Under the pieces are notes generated by a model. That model was not told the DNA's origin. It worked only from the letters and a program-made list of their open reading frames with translations, and searched no databases. The position numbers and the translations under genes are program-made. DNA of 64,000 nucleotides from the NCBI RefSeq assembly GCF_052115445.1, contig NZ_JBFRGR010000009.1, positions 62,001 through 126,000 of the forward strand, read 5' to 3'. Source of the DNA: Paenibacillus_E sp052115445 (lineage in GTDB: Bacteria; Bacillota; Bacilli; Paenibacillales; NBRC-103111). Below, piece by piece: positions 55,673-64,000 of this stretch (positions are counted from its first letter, which is position 1; each line of letters begins with the position of its first letter).

Positions 55673-58075
55673 ATGAGAGACAATACAGGCGGCAATCGCA
55701 TGAAATTGTGGTACCGTCAGCCGGCTGATGATTGGGTCGAGGCGCTGCCGGTTGGCAACGGCCGCTTAGGCGGCATGGTCTATGGCGGTATCAAGCGAGA
55801 GCAGATTGCGCTCAACGAGGATACTCTGTGGTCAGGCACGAAGCGAGACGGAGAGCGTGAGGAGCCGTTGCGTTATTTGGAGGAGAGCCGTAGGCTCATT
55901 TTCGCAGGCCGCTACAGTGATGCCCAAGCGATTATTGAAGAGCATATGCTGGGGCCGGCGGGCAATGCGTTCCAGGCCATGGGCGATCTGGAGATCGTTA
56001 TGAGCCATCCTTCCTCAGTAGAAGATTATCGGCGGGAGCTTGATCTGCGTACCGGGCTGTTCCGGACCGAATATGTGTCAGGTGGCGTGAGCATACAAAG
56101 AGAGGTGTTTGCGTCAGCCGTTGATCAGGTGATGGCGGTGCGGTTCGAAGCCGACCGTCCGGGAGCAATCGGATTGGAGGCGGCGCTTACCAGCCGGCTT
56201 AATTACAGCGTTGGGAAATTTGGAATCGATTGCATCATCCTGACTGGTGCAGCGCCAAGCCTGCTGGACCACGAGAAAGAACAGTCGGAAGATACGGTCG
56301 TCTACGAGGAAAATAAAGGCATCCAGTTCCAGGTTCATCTTCAGGCAATCCTTGAGGGTGGAAATGTCGAGACGCATGGCGGAAGGTTAGTCGTAAAGGG
56401 AGCAGATGCAGTAACGCTGTTGCTTACCGCTGCGACCAGCTTTAACGGCTTCGACCACGATCCCGCTCTCGAAGGGGTGGATCCACGGCCACGTTGCGAC
56501 GCATGGCTGAACGAAGCGGCGAAGTTGAGGTACGCCGAGCTGCGGGAACGCCATATTGCGGACATCTCTACCTACTTCGATCGCGTGACATTTGAGCTTG
56601 AAGCGCCAAGCCGCGATGACATCCCAACTGACGAACGGATTGCGGCGGTACTGGCTGGTCAAGCGGACGAGCGGCTTACTGAACTGTTCTTCCAGTTCGG
56701 CCGCTACCTGATGATAAGCGCTTCGCGTCCCGGAACGCAGGCGACAACGCTGCAGGGCATTTGGAATAACATGACGAAGCCGCCATGGTCTTGCAACTAT
56801 ACGACGAATATTAATACCCAGATGAACTATTGGCTGGCTGAAGTCTGCAATCTCGCGGAGTTTCATGAACCGCTATTCGATTTGCTGGAAGATCTGCGAA
56901 TCGCCGGATCGCGTATGGCAAAGGCTTATTATAACTGTCGGGGATGGGCTGCGCACCACAACATTGATCTGTGGCGTAATACGAGTCCTTCTCAAGGTTC
57001 GGCAAGCTGGGCTTTCTGGCCGCTTGGCGGCGTATGGCTGTGCCAACATTTGTGGGAGCATTATGCTTACGGCGGAGATAAGAACTTCCTAAAGGGCAAG
57101 GCTTATCCGATTATGAAGGAAGCAGCGTTGTTCTGCCTCGACTACTTGGTGGAAGATGGTGAAGGTAATCTCGTCTCGGTGCCGTCTACGTCACCAGAGA
57201 ATACCTTCATTGCACCCGATGGACAAAAGGCTGCGGTAAGTATGAGCTCGACGATGGATATAGCACTTATGCGCGAGCTGTTCACGAACTGTATGGAGGC
57301 TGCACATGTATTGGAAACAGATGCTGCGTTCAGACAATCGCTGCAGGATGCGCTGAAACGGCTGCTGCCACTTCGTATCGGTCAGCATGGTCAATTGCAG
57401 GAATGGTATCGCGATTTCGATGAAGCGGAACCGGGACATCGCCATACCGCCCATTTGTACCCATTGCATCCGGGAAATCAGATTACGGTTCGCGGTACGC
57501 CAGAACTGGCTAAAGCTGCCCGTGTCAGCCTAGATCGCCGCCGTGTGTATGAAGGCGAGGATACAATCGGCTGGTGCTATTCCTGGAATATTAGTATGTA
57601 CGCGCGTCTGGAGGATGCGGAGATGGCACATTCGTATTTGACGAAGCTGTTGGGCAATCCATTCCCGAACCTATTCAATGCGCACCGTCATCCGAAAATT
57701 ACCTTCTATCCGCTCACAATTGAAGCCAACTTCGCTGCTTCGGCAGGCATCGCCGAACTGCTCATGCAGAGCCATGCCGGCGAACTGCATTTGCTGCCTG
57801 CACTCCCGAAGGCATGGCCTTCCGGCCGGATAAGAGGCATTCGCGCTCGCGGCGGTTACGAGATTGATCTGGACTGGGCGGACGGAAAGCTGCAAAGGGC
57901 AGTTATCCAAGCTTCACAGTCTGGACGCTGCCAAGTGCGTACAGCAGTGCCGATTACGATTGAAGTCGCAGATTGGGAACAGGTAGAAGATGGCGTGTTC
58001 GCGTTCACGGCTGAAGCTGGCCGAAACTACACGATCACTGCTAACGTTTCACACACTAGTTCCAATAGTTCGTAG
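55673..58075 (+). CDS. GH95 enzyme, divergent paralog (alpha-L-fucosidase/galactosidase family)
   Basis: An 800-residue GH95 enzyme with the N-terminal signature WVEALPVGNGRLGGMVYGG and an (alpha/alpha)6 barrel. NINTQMNYW holds the two conserved asparagines, and Glu509 in SPENTF matches the general acid. The expected IDGNFGG motif, whose aspartate activates the catalytic asparagine, reads IEANFAAS (Glu684). The region before it also differs from the second paralog at 59203, so substrate or mechanism may have changed. AGGGGAG supports the ATG at 55673. GH95 includes alpha-L-fucosidases and alpha-L-galactosidases; L-galactose and methylated fucose both occur in RG-II. Confidence 0.82.
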   Translation: MRDNTGGNRMKLWYRQPADDWVEALPVGNGRLGGMVYGGIKREQIALNEDTLWSGTKRDGEREEPLRYLEESRRLIFAGRYSDAQAIIEEHMLGPAGNAFQAMGDLEIVMSHPSSVEDYRRELDLRTGLFRTEYVSGGVSIQREVFASAVDQVMAVRFEADRPGAIGLEAALTSRLNYSVGKFGIDCIILTGAAPSLLDHEKEQSEDTVVYEENKGIQFQVHLQAILEGGNVETHGGRLVVKGADAVTLLLTAATSFNGFDHDPALEGVDPRPRCDAWLNEAAKLRYAELRERHIADISTYFDRVTFELEAPSRDDIPTDERIAAVLAGQADERLTELFFQFGRYLMISASRPGTQATTLQGIWNNMTKPPWSCNYTTNINTQMNYWLAEVCNLAEFHEPLFDLLEDLRIAGSRMAKAYYNCRGWAAHHNIDLWRNTSPSQGSASWAFWPLGGVWLCQHLWEHYAYGGDKNFLKGKAYPIMKEAALFCLDYLVEDGEGNLVSVPSTSPENTFIAPDGQKAAVSMSSTMDIALMRELFTNCMEAAHVLETDAAFRQSLQDALKRLLPLRIGQHGQLQEWYRDFDEAEPGHRHTAHLYPLHPGNQITVRGTPELAKAARVSLDRRRVYEGEDTIGWCYSWNISMYARLEDAEMAHSYLTKLLGNPFPNLFNAHRHPKITFYPLTIEANFAASAGIAELLMQSHAGELHLLPALPKAWPSGRIRGIRARGGYEIDLDWADGKLQRAVIQASQSGRCQVRTAVPITIEVADWEQVEDGVFAFTAEAGRNYTITANVSHTSSNSS

Positions 58076-58235
58076 ACCTAATGAACTATTCATGATATTC
58101 TTTTGTGGGTATTTTTGGGAACCATTCAGCTTTTGTCATTTTCCACCTATAGATATGTCATGAATACCACATAATCTGACAACAAAAATGATGTAAAGTG
58201 AGAATAACAAATCTTTTTTGGGGATGTGTTTCTCA

Positions 58236-59051
58236 ATGACTGAGCATGGACAGAAAAGTGAAATCAGAGAACATCACAAGAAAGCAATTAACTATCTAGT
58301 GAATCGGATTGGGCAGGATTCCGAGTACTTGGCTGTGATTATTGCTGGCTCTGTCGCTAAAGGAAACGCACGCGAGGATTCAGATATTGATTGTTATTTG
58401 GTTGTAAAGGATGAGACTTTCCAGGAACGAAAACAGCGTGATCATTTGTTTTATTATGCAGAAGAGGGTTGTGACTACAAGGGTGGTTATTATGACGGGA
58501 AAATAATCAATTATGATTTCTTGAAAGCGGCGGCAGAAAAGGGGAGTGAGCCGACTCGTGCCTCATTTGAAGGAGCCTTTGTCGCCTTTTCTCGAATACC
58601 CAACTTGGATGAGCTTGTTAGTCGTATTCCCGTATATCCTGAAGATAGTCGGGAGAGAAACTTCAAGGACTTTTTTGCTCAAGTGGAGTTGTATGGGGGA
58701 TATTTTGCCAATCGAGCGTTAGCATTGAACAACACATATTTATTATCGCATGCTGTTAGTCAAGTTGCGTTATTTGCAGGACGATTAATTCTTACTTATA
58801 ACCGTATACTCTTCCCATGCCATAAATCAATGATGGGTGCATTGGAAAAGGTACATGACAAACCAGTATCTTACATGGTACTGCAAGATGCGATGCTGTC
58901 TATGCCGAACAAGGGAACGATAAGCGCATTCATCGGGTGCATTCGTTCCTTCCATGATTGGGGAATAACACCGCATGAATCTGTCAGCCGCTTTATCGTA
59001 AACAACGAATGGAATTGGTTGGATGGTGAGCCTCCCATCAGTGATCGTTAA
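58236..59051 (+). CDS. Nucleotidyltransferase-fold protein (aminoglycoside-adenylyltransferase-like)
   Basis: A 271-residue protein with the polymerase-beta-type nucleotidyltransferase motif GSVAKGNAREDSDIDCYLV near residues 38-56, including the GS and DxD elements that bind Mg-NTP. The rest is helical and resembles small-molecule nucleotidyltransferases of antibiotic-resistance type. The substrate is unknown. An in-frame TTG at 58218 is possible; the ATG at 58236 lies about 12 bases after GGGG. It sits between the two GH95 genes with its own intergenic spaces and shows no evident link to sugar catabolism. Confidence 0.7.
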   Translation: MTEHGQKSEIREHHKKAINYLVNRIGQDSEYLAVIIAGSVAKGNAREDSDIDCYLVVKDETFQERKQRDHLFYYAEEGCDYKGGYYDGKIINYDFLKAAAEKGSEPTRASFEGAFVAFSRIPNLDELVSRIPVYPEDSRERNFKDFFAQVELYGGYFANRALALNNTYLLSHAVSQVALFAGRLILTYNRILFPCHKSMMGALEKVHDKPVSYMVLQDAMLSMPNKGTISAFIGCIRSFHDWGITPHESVSRFIVNNEWNWLDGEPPISDR

Positions 59052-59165
59052 TACATATTAGGTTACCTGTTAGCGATGTTATTAATTTAGTTGTTGAACT
59101 GTAATTCATTAGGCCTGAACTTCGTTTCGGTTGCCAGACAATCGCATTAGAGAGGAGAATTTTTC

Positions 59166-59210
59166 ATGAATGACGAAGTACTGCGGGAGGTGGACCGAAT
59201 TTATGGATAA
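59166..59210 (+). CDS. Short leader ORF overlapping the second GH95 start
   Basis: An ATG at 59166, after the strong site GAGGAG, opens 14 codons (MNDEVLREVDRIYG) and stops at 59210. It overlaps the GH95 ATG at 59203 by eight bases in another frame, and the GH95 ribosome binding site lies inside it. This is the layout of a translationally coupled leader peptide. It could also be a chance frame or the remnant of a lost gene. Confidence 0.4.
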   Translation: MNDEVLREVDRIYG

Positions 59211-61491
59211 AATTTGGTTTCAGCAGCCGGCTTCCGAGTGGAACGAAGCACTGCCGATTGGGAACGGCAGACTCGGAGGTATGGTTTTTGGCAAGGTTGC
59301 CAAGGAAAAGATTCAATTGAACGAGGATTCGGTCTGGTATGGAGGACCGAAGGAGCGCAACAATCCGGATGCTCTTGCGCATCTTCCGCAAATTCGCCAA
59401 TGGATTACGGAAGGGCGAATTCGCGATGCCGAGCAGCTTGCGGTGATGGCACTTTCCGGCGTCCCAGAGGGGCAGCGTCATTATATGCCGCTTGCTGATT
59501 TGACGTTGGGCTTCGAAGGGCACTCCGGAGTGATTGAAGAGTACCACCGTGAACTTGACTTAAGTACGGGGATTGCCTCCGTAACCTACCAGACGGGCGG
59601 TATTCGTTATAAACGCGAGATGCTGTCCAGTCACGTCGATCAGGTATTGACGATTCGGCTGGAAGCAGATACGCCCGGCGCATTATCCTTGACCGCGCGT
59701 CTTATGCGGGGCGAGAAAAACAAGTATGCGGAACAAATTGGCAAGCTGTCCGATCACGCAATTGCCATTCGCGGCAATTGCGGCGGGGGCGGCTCCGAAT
59801 TTTGTGCAGTGCTGCACGCGGAAGCTCATGGAGGTGTCGTCCGTGTGATCGGCGAGCATTTGATTATTGATCAAGCTGACAGTGTGACACTTTACCTGGC
59901 GGCAGCGACCTCATTTCGTTATGAGGATCCGAAGGCGCAATGCGTAAGACAAGTGGAGGAAGCATCAGGGAAAACGTACGCACAGTTAAAAGTTGAGCAT
60001 CTAGAAGACTTCGGACGTCTGTATGACCGAGTTTCATTCAAGCTGCAATCCGGAGTGGGAGAGGCTGTAGATTTGCCAACGGACAAGAGGTTGGAGCGAA
60101 TTCGGGAAGGCGGCGAAGATTCCGGGATCATTCCGCTCTATTTTCAATATGGCCGGTATTTGCTCATTTCCAGCAGCCGCCCGGGCTCCTTGCCCGCCAA
60201 TTTGCAGGGGATATGGAATGATAAAATAGAGCCGCCATGGGACAGCAAATATACGATAAATATCAATGCACAGATGAATTATTGGCCTGCAGAAACGTGT
60301 AATTTGTCGGAGTGCCACGAGCCGCTGTTCGATCTTATTGAACGAATGCGGGAGCGCGGAAGGAAAACTGCGCAAACCATGTATGGCTGCAGAGGGTTCG
60401 TCGCACATCACAATACGGATATTTGGGGAGATACTGCTCCGCAGGATATCTATATCCCAGCAACGTACTGGCCGATGGGAGCTGCATGGCTGTGTTTGCA
60501 CCTGTGGGAGCATTTCGAATTTAGCGGCGACCTCGAATTCTTGCAGCGCGCTTATGAAACGATGAAAGAATCGGCGTTATTCTTCCTCGACTACTTAATG
60601 GAAACGCCGGACGGCAAGCTGGTGACCTGTCCATCTGCTTCCCCGGAAAATACCTACGTGATGCCGAGTGGGGAAAGAGGCTGTCTCACGATGGGACCGT
60701 CAATGGATAATCAAATTCTGCATGCTTTATTCTCAGCTTGTATTCGGGCAAGCGAATTGTTGGAAACAGAAGATTCCGTGCGGGAAGAATGGATACATGT
60801 CCGCAGCCGGCTTCCAGAACCGAAAATCGGCCGTTACGGTCAACTTCAAGAATGGCTGGAGGACTACGAAGAGAAGAAGGCTGGGCATCGGCATATCTCT
60901 CATTTATTCGCCCTTCATCCTGGCAATCAAGTGACTGTCAGAGGGACACCTGATCTGGCTGAGGCTGCGCGCAAAACACTGGAGCGCCGACTTGCGAACG
61001 GAGGCGGGCATACCGGTTGGAGTCGAGCGTGGATCATTAATTTCTGGGCTCGTTTGGAAGACGGCGAAGCAGCCTACGAGAACATCATGGCGCTGTTAGG
61101 CAAATCGACGCTGCCGAACCTGCTGGATAACCACCCGCCGTTTCAAATTGACGGCAACTTCGGGGGAACTGCCGGGATCGTGGAAATGCTGCTGCAAAGT
61201 CATACNGGTGAGCTTCACTTGCTGCCGGCATTGCCGGTGGCATGGTCTGACGGAGAAGTGAAGGGACTGAGGGCACGAGGCGGCTTTGAGGTAGATATCA
61301 AGTGGAGGAGCGGCAAACTCGAAAGTGCAGAGGTACGTTCGCTGCTTGGAGGTATTTGCCGTCTTAGGACCGGTGACGAAGTTCGTATAGTTGGGGTTGA
61401 ACCCTTGAAAGATGTATTGATAGACGATCAAGTGGTCGTGTTTAACACTACTTCGGGTATGGCCTATGAAATCGTGTCGATCCATCCTTAA
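59203..61491 (+). CDS. GH95 alpha-L-fucosidase/alpha-L-galactosidase, canonical paralog
   Basis: A 762-residue intracellular GH95 enzyme with all expected motifs: WNEALPIGNGRLGGMVFG, the asparagine pair in NINAQMNYWPAETCNL, the general acid Glu482 in SASPENTY, and Asp650 in FQIDGNFGGTAGIVEML. One codon has an ambiguous base (61206). The ATG at 59203 follows GGGAGGT and overlaps the short leader frame. The frame also has an ATG at 59170, but family similarity begins at 59203. Unlike the paralog at 55673 it keeps the catalytic aspartate, so it is the more certain inverting fucosidase-type enzyme of the pair. Confidence 0.88.
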   Translation: MDKIWFQQPASEWNEALPIGNGRLGGMVFGKVAKEKIQLNEDSVWYGGPKERNNPDALAHLPQIRQWITEGRIRDAEQLAVMALSGVPEGQRHYMPLADLTLGFEGHSGVIEEYHRELDLSTGIASVTYQTGGIRYKREMLSSHVDQVLTIRLEADTPGALSLTARLMRGEKNKYAEQIGKLSDHAIAIRGNCGGGGSEFCAVLHAEAHGGVVRVIGEHLIIDQADSVTLYLAAATSFRYEDPKAQCVRQVEEASGKTYAQLKVEHLEDFGRLYDRVSFKLQSGVGEAVDLPTDKRLERIREGGEDSGIIPLYFQYGRYLLISSSRPGSLPANLQGIWNDKIEPPWDSKYTININAQMNYWPAETCNLSECHEPLFDLIERMRERGRKTAQTMYGCRGFVAHHNTDIWGDTAPQDIYIPATYWPMGAAWLCLHLWEHFEFSGDLEFLQRAYETMKESALFFLDYLMETPDGKLVTCPSASPENTYVMPSGERGCLTMGPSMDNQILHALFSACIRASELLETEDSVREEWIHVRSRLPEPKIGRYGQLQEWLEDYEEKKAGHRHISHLFALHPGNQVTVRGTPDLAEAARKTLERRLANGGGHTGWSRAWIINFWARLEDGEAAYENIMALLGKSTLPNLLDNHPPFQIDGNFGGTAGIVEMLLQSHXGELHLLPALPVAWSDGEVKGLRARGGFEVDIKWRSGKLESAEVRSLLGGICRLRTGDEVRIVGVEPLKDVLIDDQVVVFNTTSGMAYEIVSIHP

Positions 61492-61501
61492 ATGCGTATA
61501 G

Positions 61502-61552
61502 AAAAAGAGCTGCTCACCATGTAGTCCATACATGTGACGATAGCTCTTTTTT
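61502..61552. terminator. Bidirectional terminator between convergent GH95 and GH78 genes
   Basis: A 10-bp outer stem (61502-61511 with 61542-61551) with an A-run on one side and six T on the other encloses an imperfect inner hairpin. It lies between the two convergent stop codons and can serve both strands. Confidence 0.8.
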
Positions 61553-61558
61553 GTTGGA

Positions 61559-64000
61559 CTAATTTCGCTCAAAGGGTAAGTCTGCGACTTCGCTTTCAAA
61601 TTGGTAATGTCCTGAAGTAACTCGAAGTACGCCATATCCAGCTTCATAACCGATGATTTCGATGCCTGAGGCTGCTTCAATCTTTGAACCGTTTTCTGTA
61701 ATCCTATCCATGGCAAATGTAGGGACATAGACGTCGGCCGTACAGTTTGCAGGAATACGCACGTGTAACGTCAACTGAGTTTGATTATAGCGTTTCCATT
61801 CAACACCCATAGTTCCGACAAGCAACTGGTGCTGAGCCTTGACTTCTTCTAAGCCAACAGGTATCGATGGTTTAATCGTCAACGTAAAGCTTTGGAAATC
61901 GGGGTCATATCGATAATCGATGCCGGCTAAGCCGGCATAAAACCATTCTTCCAAATGACCGAGCATAAAATGGTTTTGTGATTTGCCAACAGTTGGACCG
62001 TCCCAGGCTTCCGTTAATGTCGTTGCGCCATGTGCGATTTGATAGCCGTAGCTTGGATGATCAGTTTGTCGGGTCATTTCGTAAATGATGTCCGAACGGC
62101 CATTCAGCGCGAGTGCAAGCAGCACATAACGATGCCCCACATCGCCAGCAGTCGTATGATAACCATGCAGTCGTATGTCTTCAATTAGATGAGAGAGTAC
62201 GGTTTCCTTATATTGATCATCCACAAGTCCCAGTGATAGCGGCATGGCGTTGGAGGTTTGACTGCCGGTGGCATATCGGGAAGTTTCCTGGTTAAAAAAT
62301 GCGTTATTAAACGCCGATTTGATCTTATCCCGTAAGTTCATGTATTTGATGGCGTCCTGCTTGTTGTTTAACAAGTTTGCGATTTGCACAAAAACATCAA
62401 CGAGATGGTAATACATCGCTGTTTCCGTGTGGGGGACAGGTGTGTTTTGGGCGAACCCAGGTCCATTTTCCCCAACATCATACCAATCTCCTAGACCTTG
62501 ATGGACGATGAATTGATCGGAGCTCTCCGTCACATAATCGATGTACGCTTTCATACCGTCGTAATGCTCGGTTAAGATCCGAGTATTGCCGTACAGCCGA
62601 AACAGGTTCCAGCCTGTCAACACGTACGCACCGCCCCAAGAAACAGAATCGCGGAAGCAGCGCCATTTATCGGAAAATACAACATATTCAGGTGCCGTCG
62701 TCGGCACCATTCCGTTCGGCAATTGGGCATCTCGGATATCTTCCATGACTTTCGTTAATAAAGCTTCTACCTGATAATTGAATGCCACAGAGGGACCCAT
62801 TAAATGGATTTGTTCCAGCCATCCGAGCTTTTCTCGATGCGGACAATCCGTAAAGAGACTTTTCATATTGCTGAGAATCGCTTGATTAATCATTTCGTGT
62901 GTCCGGTTCAATATAACATCTGAGCATTCAAAATGACCTGATAATCCCGTATCTGGATAGATCATTTGTCCCTCCAAGCGGAGCAGTGAAGGAATCTCTG
63001 CAAGGGGAGCGGACGAATCGACAGGAATAGCGCCCTCGATTTGTACATAACGAAAACCGTAATAGCTGAAACGCGGCGACCAGATTTCCTCTCCGTCTCC
63101 ATTCAGGATATAGGAAAACTTGTAAGGGGATCCTGTCCACTTTTGATTGGCGGTACCGTCTTCCTTCAACAGTTCTGCCGGGGATAAAGTAATCTTTGAA
63201 TCTTTCTGGCCTCTAATAGATATGTCAACCCATCCAGAAAAGTTTTGCCCGAAATCGGCGACGTATACGCCTGGACTAGGTTGTGTTATGTTCAATGGTT
63301 TGAAGGTGTGCATCACTTTCATTGAAGAAAGTGCTTCCGACTTAAGCTTACCAAGAGGTGGATCAACTTCTGCTGCGTATCTCCAATCATCGCTTTCCGT
63401 GTAACCGGGCAGATCCCAACCCGATGGATTACGACGAGCATCATAATCCTCCCCCCCATAGATGCAGGAAAAGGTGATAGGTCCTTCTGCGATCCGCCAG
63501 TCCTGATTAGTGGCAATTGTGACCGTCGTACCGTCGGTATAGGTGATTTCAAGCTGTACCAAACATGTTGGGGTACCGAAGGAATGTTTAAATTTCGTGT
63601 AACGGCCACCCGTGACATTGAAAAATCCGTTTCCGAGCATCACACCCACCGCATTGTCACCTGTATTCATTTCATCTGTCACATCATAGATGTTGTATAG
63701 GCAGGTCTTGTCAAAGTTTGTCCACCCCGGCGTTAGCACATGATCGCTGACTTTATTTCCGTTTAAGCGAAGCTCGTATTGTCCCAAGCCGCAGATGTAA
63801 GCTCTTGCTCTTTTCACACTTTTCATTAGTTTAAAATCATATCGGAACAGCGGAAGCGCCATACGTTCGAACGACTCTCCATCCCATTCTCCAATCCAAC
63901 GAGCTGCCCAATCAGACTCATGAAGAAGTCCCATTTCCCAATACGAAGCTGGGCTTTCTACCATCTGATCGTCTTGATTCCAAAATTGAAGCTTCCAATA
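61559..64000 (-). CDS. GH78 alpha-L-rhamnosidase, N-terminus beyond right edge
   Basis: The minus strand is open from the stop at 61559 to the window edge (about 813 residues seen). The ATG at 63964 is internal, because the frame continues in front of it as YWKLQFWNQDDQ to base 64000. Visible parts are the Bac_rhamnosid_N/CBM67-like domain (RAYICGLGQYELRLNGNKVSD; DWRYAAEVDPPLGKL), the beta-sandwich with GFRYVQIEGA, and the (alpha/alpha)6 barrel with FTDCPHREKLGWLEQ (general-acid region), GLGDWYD and LTEAWDGPT. It removes alpha-L-rhamnose from pectic oligosaccharides. It is the only glycosidase of the block on this strand and is convergent with GH95. Confidence 0.9.
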   Translation of the reverse strand, partial: YWKLQFWNQDDQMVESPASYWEMGLLHESDWAARWIGEWDGESFERMALPLFRYDFKLMKSVKRARAYICGLGQYELRLNGNKVSDHVLTPGWTNFDKTCLYNIYDVTDEMNTGDNAVGVMLGNGFFNVTGGRYTKFKHSFGTPTCLVQLEITYTDGTTVTIATNQDWRIAEGPITFSCIYGGEDYDARRNPSGWDLPGYTESDDWRYAAEVDPPLGKLKSEALSSMKVMHTFKPLNITQPSPGVYVADFGQNFSGWVDISIRGQKDSKITLSPAELLKEDGTANQKWTGSPYKFSYILNGDGEEIWSPRFSYYGFRYVQIEGAIPVDSSAPLAEIPSLLRLEGQMIYPDTGLSGHFECSDVILNRTHEMINQAILSNMKSLFTDCPHREKLGWLEQIHLMGPSVAFNYQVEALLTKVMEDIRDAQLPNGMVPTTAPEYVVFSDKWRCFRDSVSWGGAYVLTGWNLFRLYGNTRILTEHYDGMKAYIDYVTESSDQFIVHQGLGDWYDVGENGPGFAQNTPVPHTETAMYYHLVDVFVQIANLLNNKQDAIKYMNLRDKIKSAFNNAFFNQETSRYATGSQTSNAMPLSLGLVDDQYKETVLSHLIEDIRLHGYHTTAGDVGHRYVLLALALNGRSDIIYEMTRQTDHPSYGYQIAHGATTLTEAWDGPTVGKSQNHFMLGHLEEWFYAGLAGIDYRYDPDFQSFTLTIKPSIPVGLEEVKAQHQLLVGTMGVEWKRYNQTQLTLHVRIPANCTADVYVPTFAMDRITENGSKIEAASGIEIIGYEAGYGVLRVTSGHYQFESEVADLPFERN

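Noticed and set aside
1..64000. CRISPR arrays, tRNA or rRNA genes, prophage or conjugation modules
   Set aside because: No regularly spaced repeats, cloverleaf tRNA sequences, rRNA segments or phage structural genes were seen in either strand.

Overview
The window looks like a carbohydrate-utilisation region of a Paenibacillus-like Gram-positive soil or plant-associated Firmicute. The evidence is LplB/YtcP-type sugar ABC permeases with lipoprotein binding proteins and no ATPase gene, YesM/YesN-type two-component regulators, large membrane-anchored AraC regulators, an S-layer-homology (SLH) anchored polysaccharide lyase, strong AGGAGG ribosome binding sites and frequent TTG/GTG starts. A few single N bases show that it is a draft assembly. 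No rRNA, tRNA or CRISPR array was seen.

Left block (1-21.4 kb): polysaccharide locus 1. A membrane-anchored AraC regulator runs off the left edge on the minus strand. It is divergent from an ABC operon (binding protein, two permeases). A second ABC set (two permeases, binding protein) leads into a GH130 beta-mannoside phosphorylase/hydrolase and a second membrane AraC regulator. Then come a 1708-residue secreted PL8-type lyase with two discoidin-like domains, two FN3 domains and three SLH repeats, a cupin-AraC regulator, and a GH105-type unsaturated uronyl hydrolase. This fits surface cleavage of a uronic-acid polysaccharide, possibly one containing beta-mannose such as xanthan, followed by uptake and intracellular trimming.

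Middle block (21.4-29.5 kb): gene debris. It holds a GC-rich frameshifted AraC remnant, IS21-like end repeats beside a truncated IS110 transposase, TetR, SDR and ABC-ATPase fragments, a YesM/YesN pair broken by an inversion, a C-terminal adenine deaminase fragment, and a second SDR fragment. An AT-rich integral membrane protein and an MFS transporter are intact. A 36-bp piece of the ABC-ATPase remnant occurs twice, 4.7 kb apart.

Right block (29.6-64 kb): polysaccharide locus 2, the most interesting part. A LacI repressor gene heads a minus-strand operon with a desaturase-like di-iron oxygenase and a Rieske ferredoxin (a MocD/MocE-like pair). Divergent from it, across an array of TTTAGTT/AACTAAA half-sites, is an operon for a FucI-like sugar isomerase, a two-subunit transketolase and an FGGY kinase. 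That enzyme set resembles the known D-apiose route (isomerase, apulose kinase, split apulose-4-phosphate transketolase). Downstream are a YesM kinase, GH2, ABC permeases and binding protein, an SGNH esterase, a GH106-like enzyme, a YesN-like regulator, a GH140 apiosidase-like enzyme, GH42, two GH95 enzymes, a nucleotidyltransferase-like gene and a convergent GH78 rhamnosidase cut by the right edge. GH140 with an apiose-type operon, GH95, GH106, GH78 and GH2 points to rhamnogalacturonan-II (RG-II) or another apiose-containing plant glycan. The Rieske/desaturase pair is a candidate O-demethylase for methylated sugars of such a glycan; that last step is inference.
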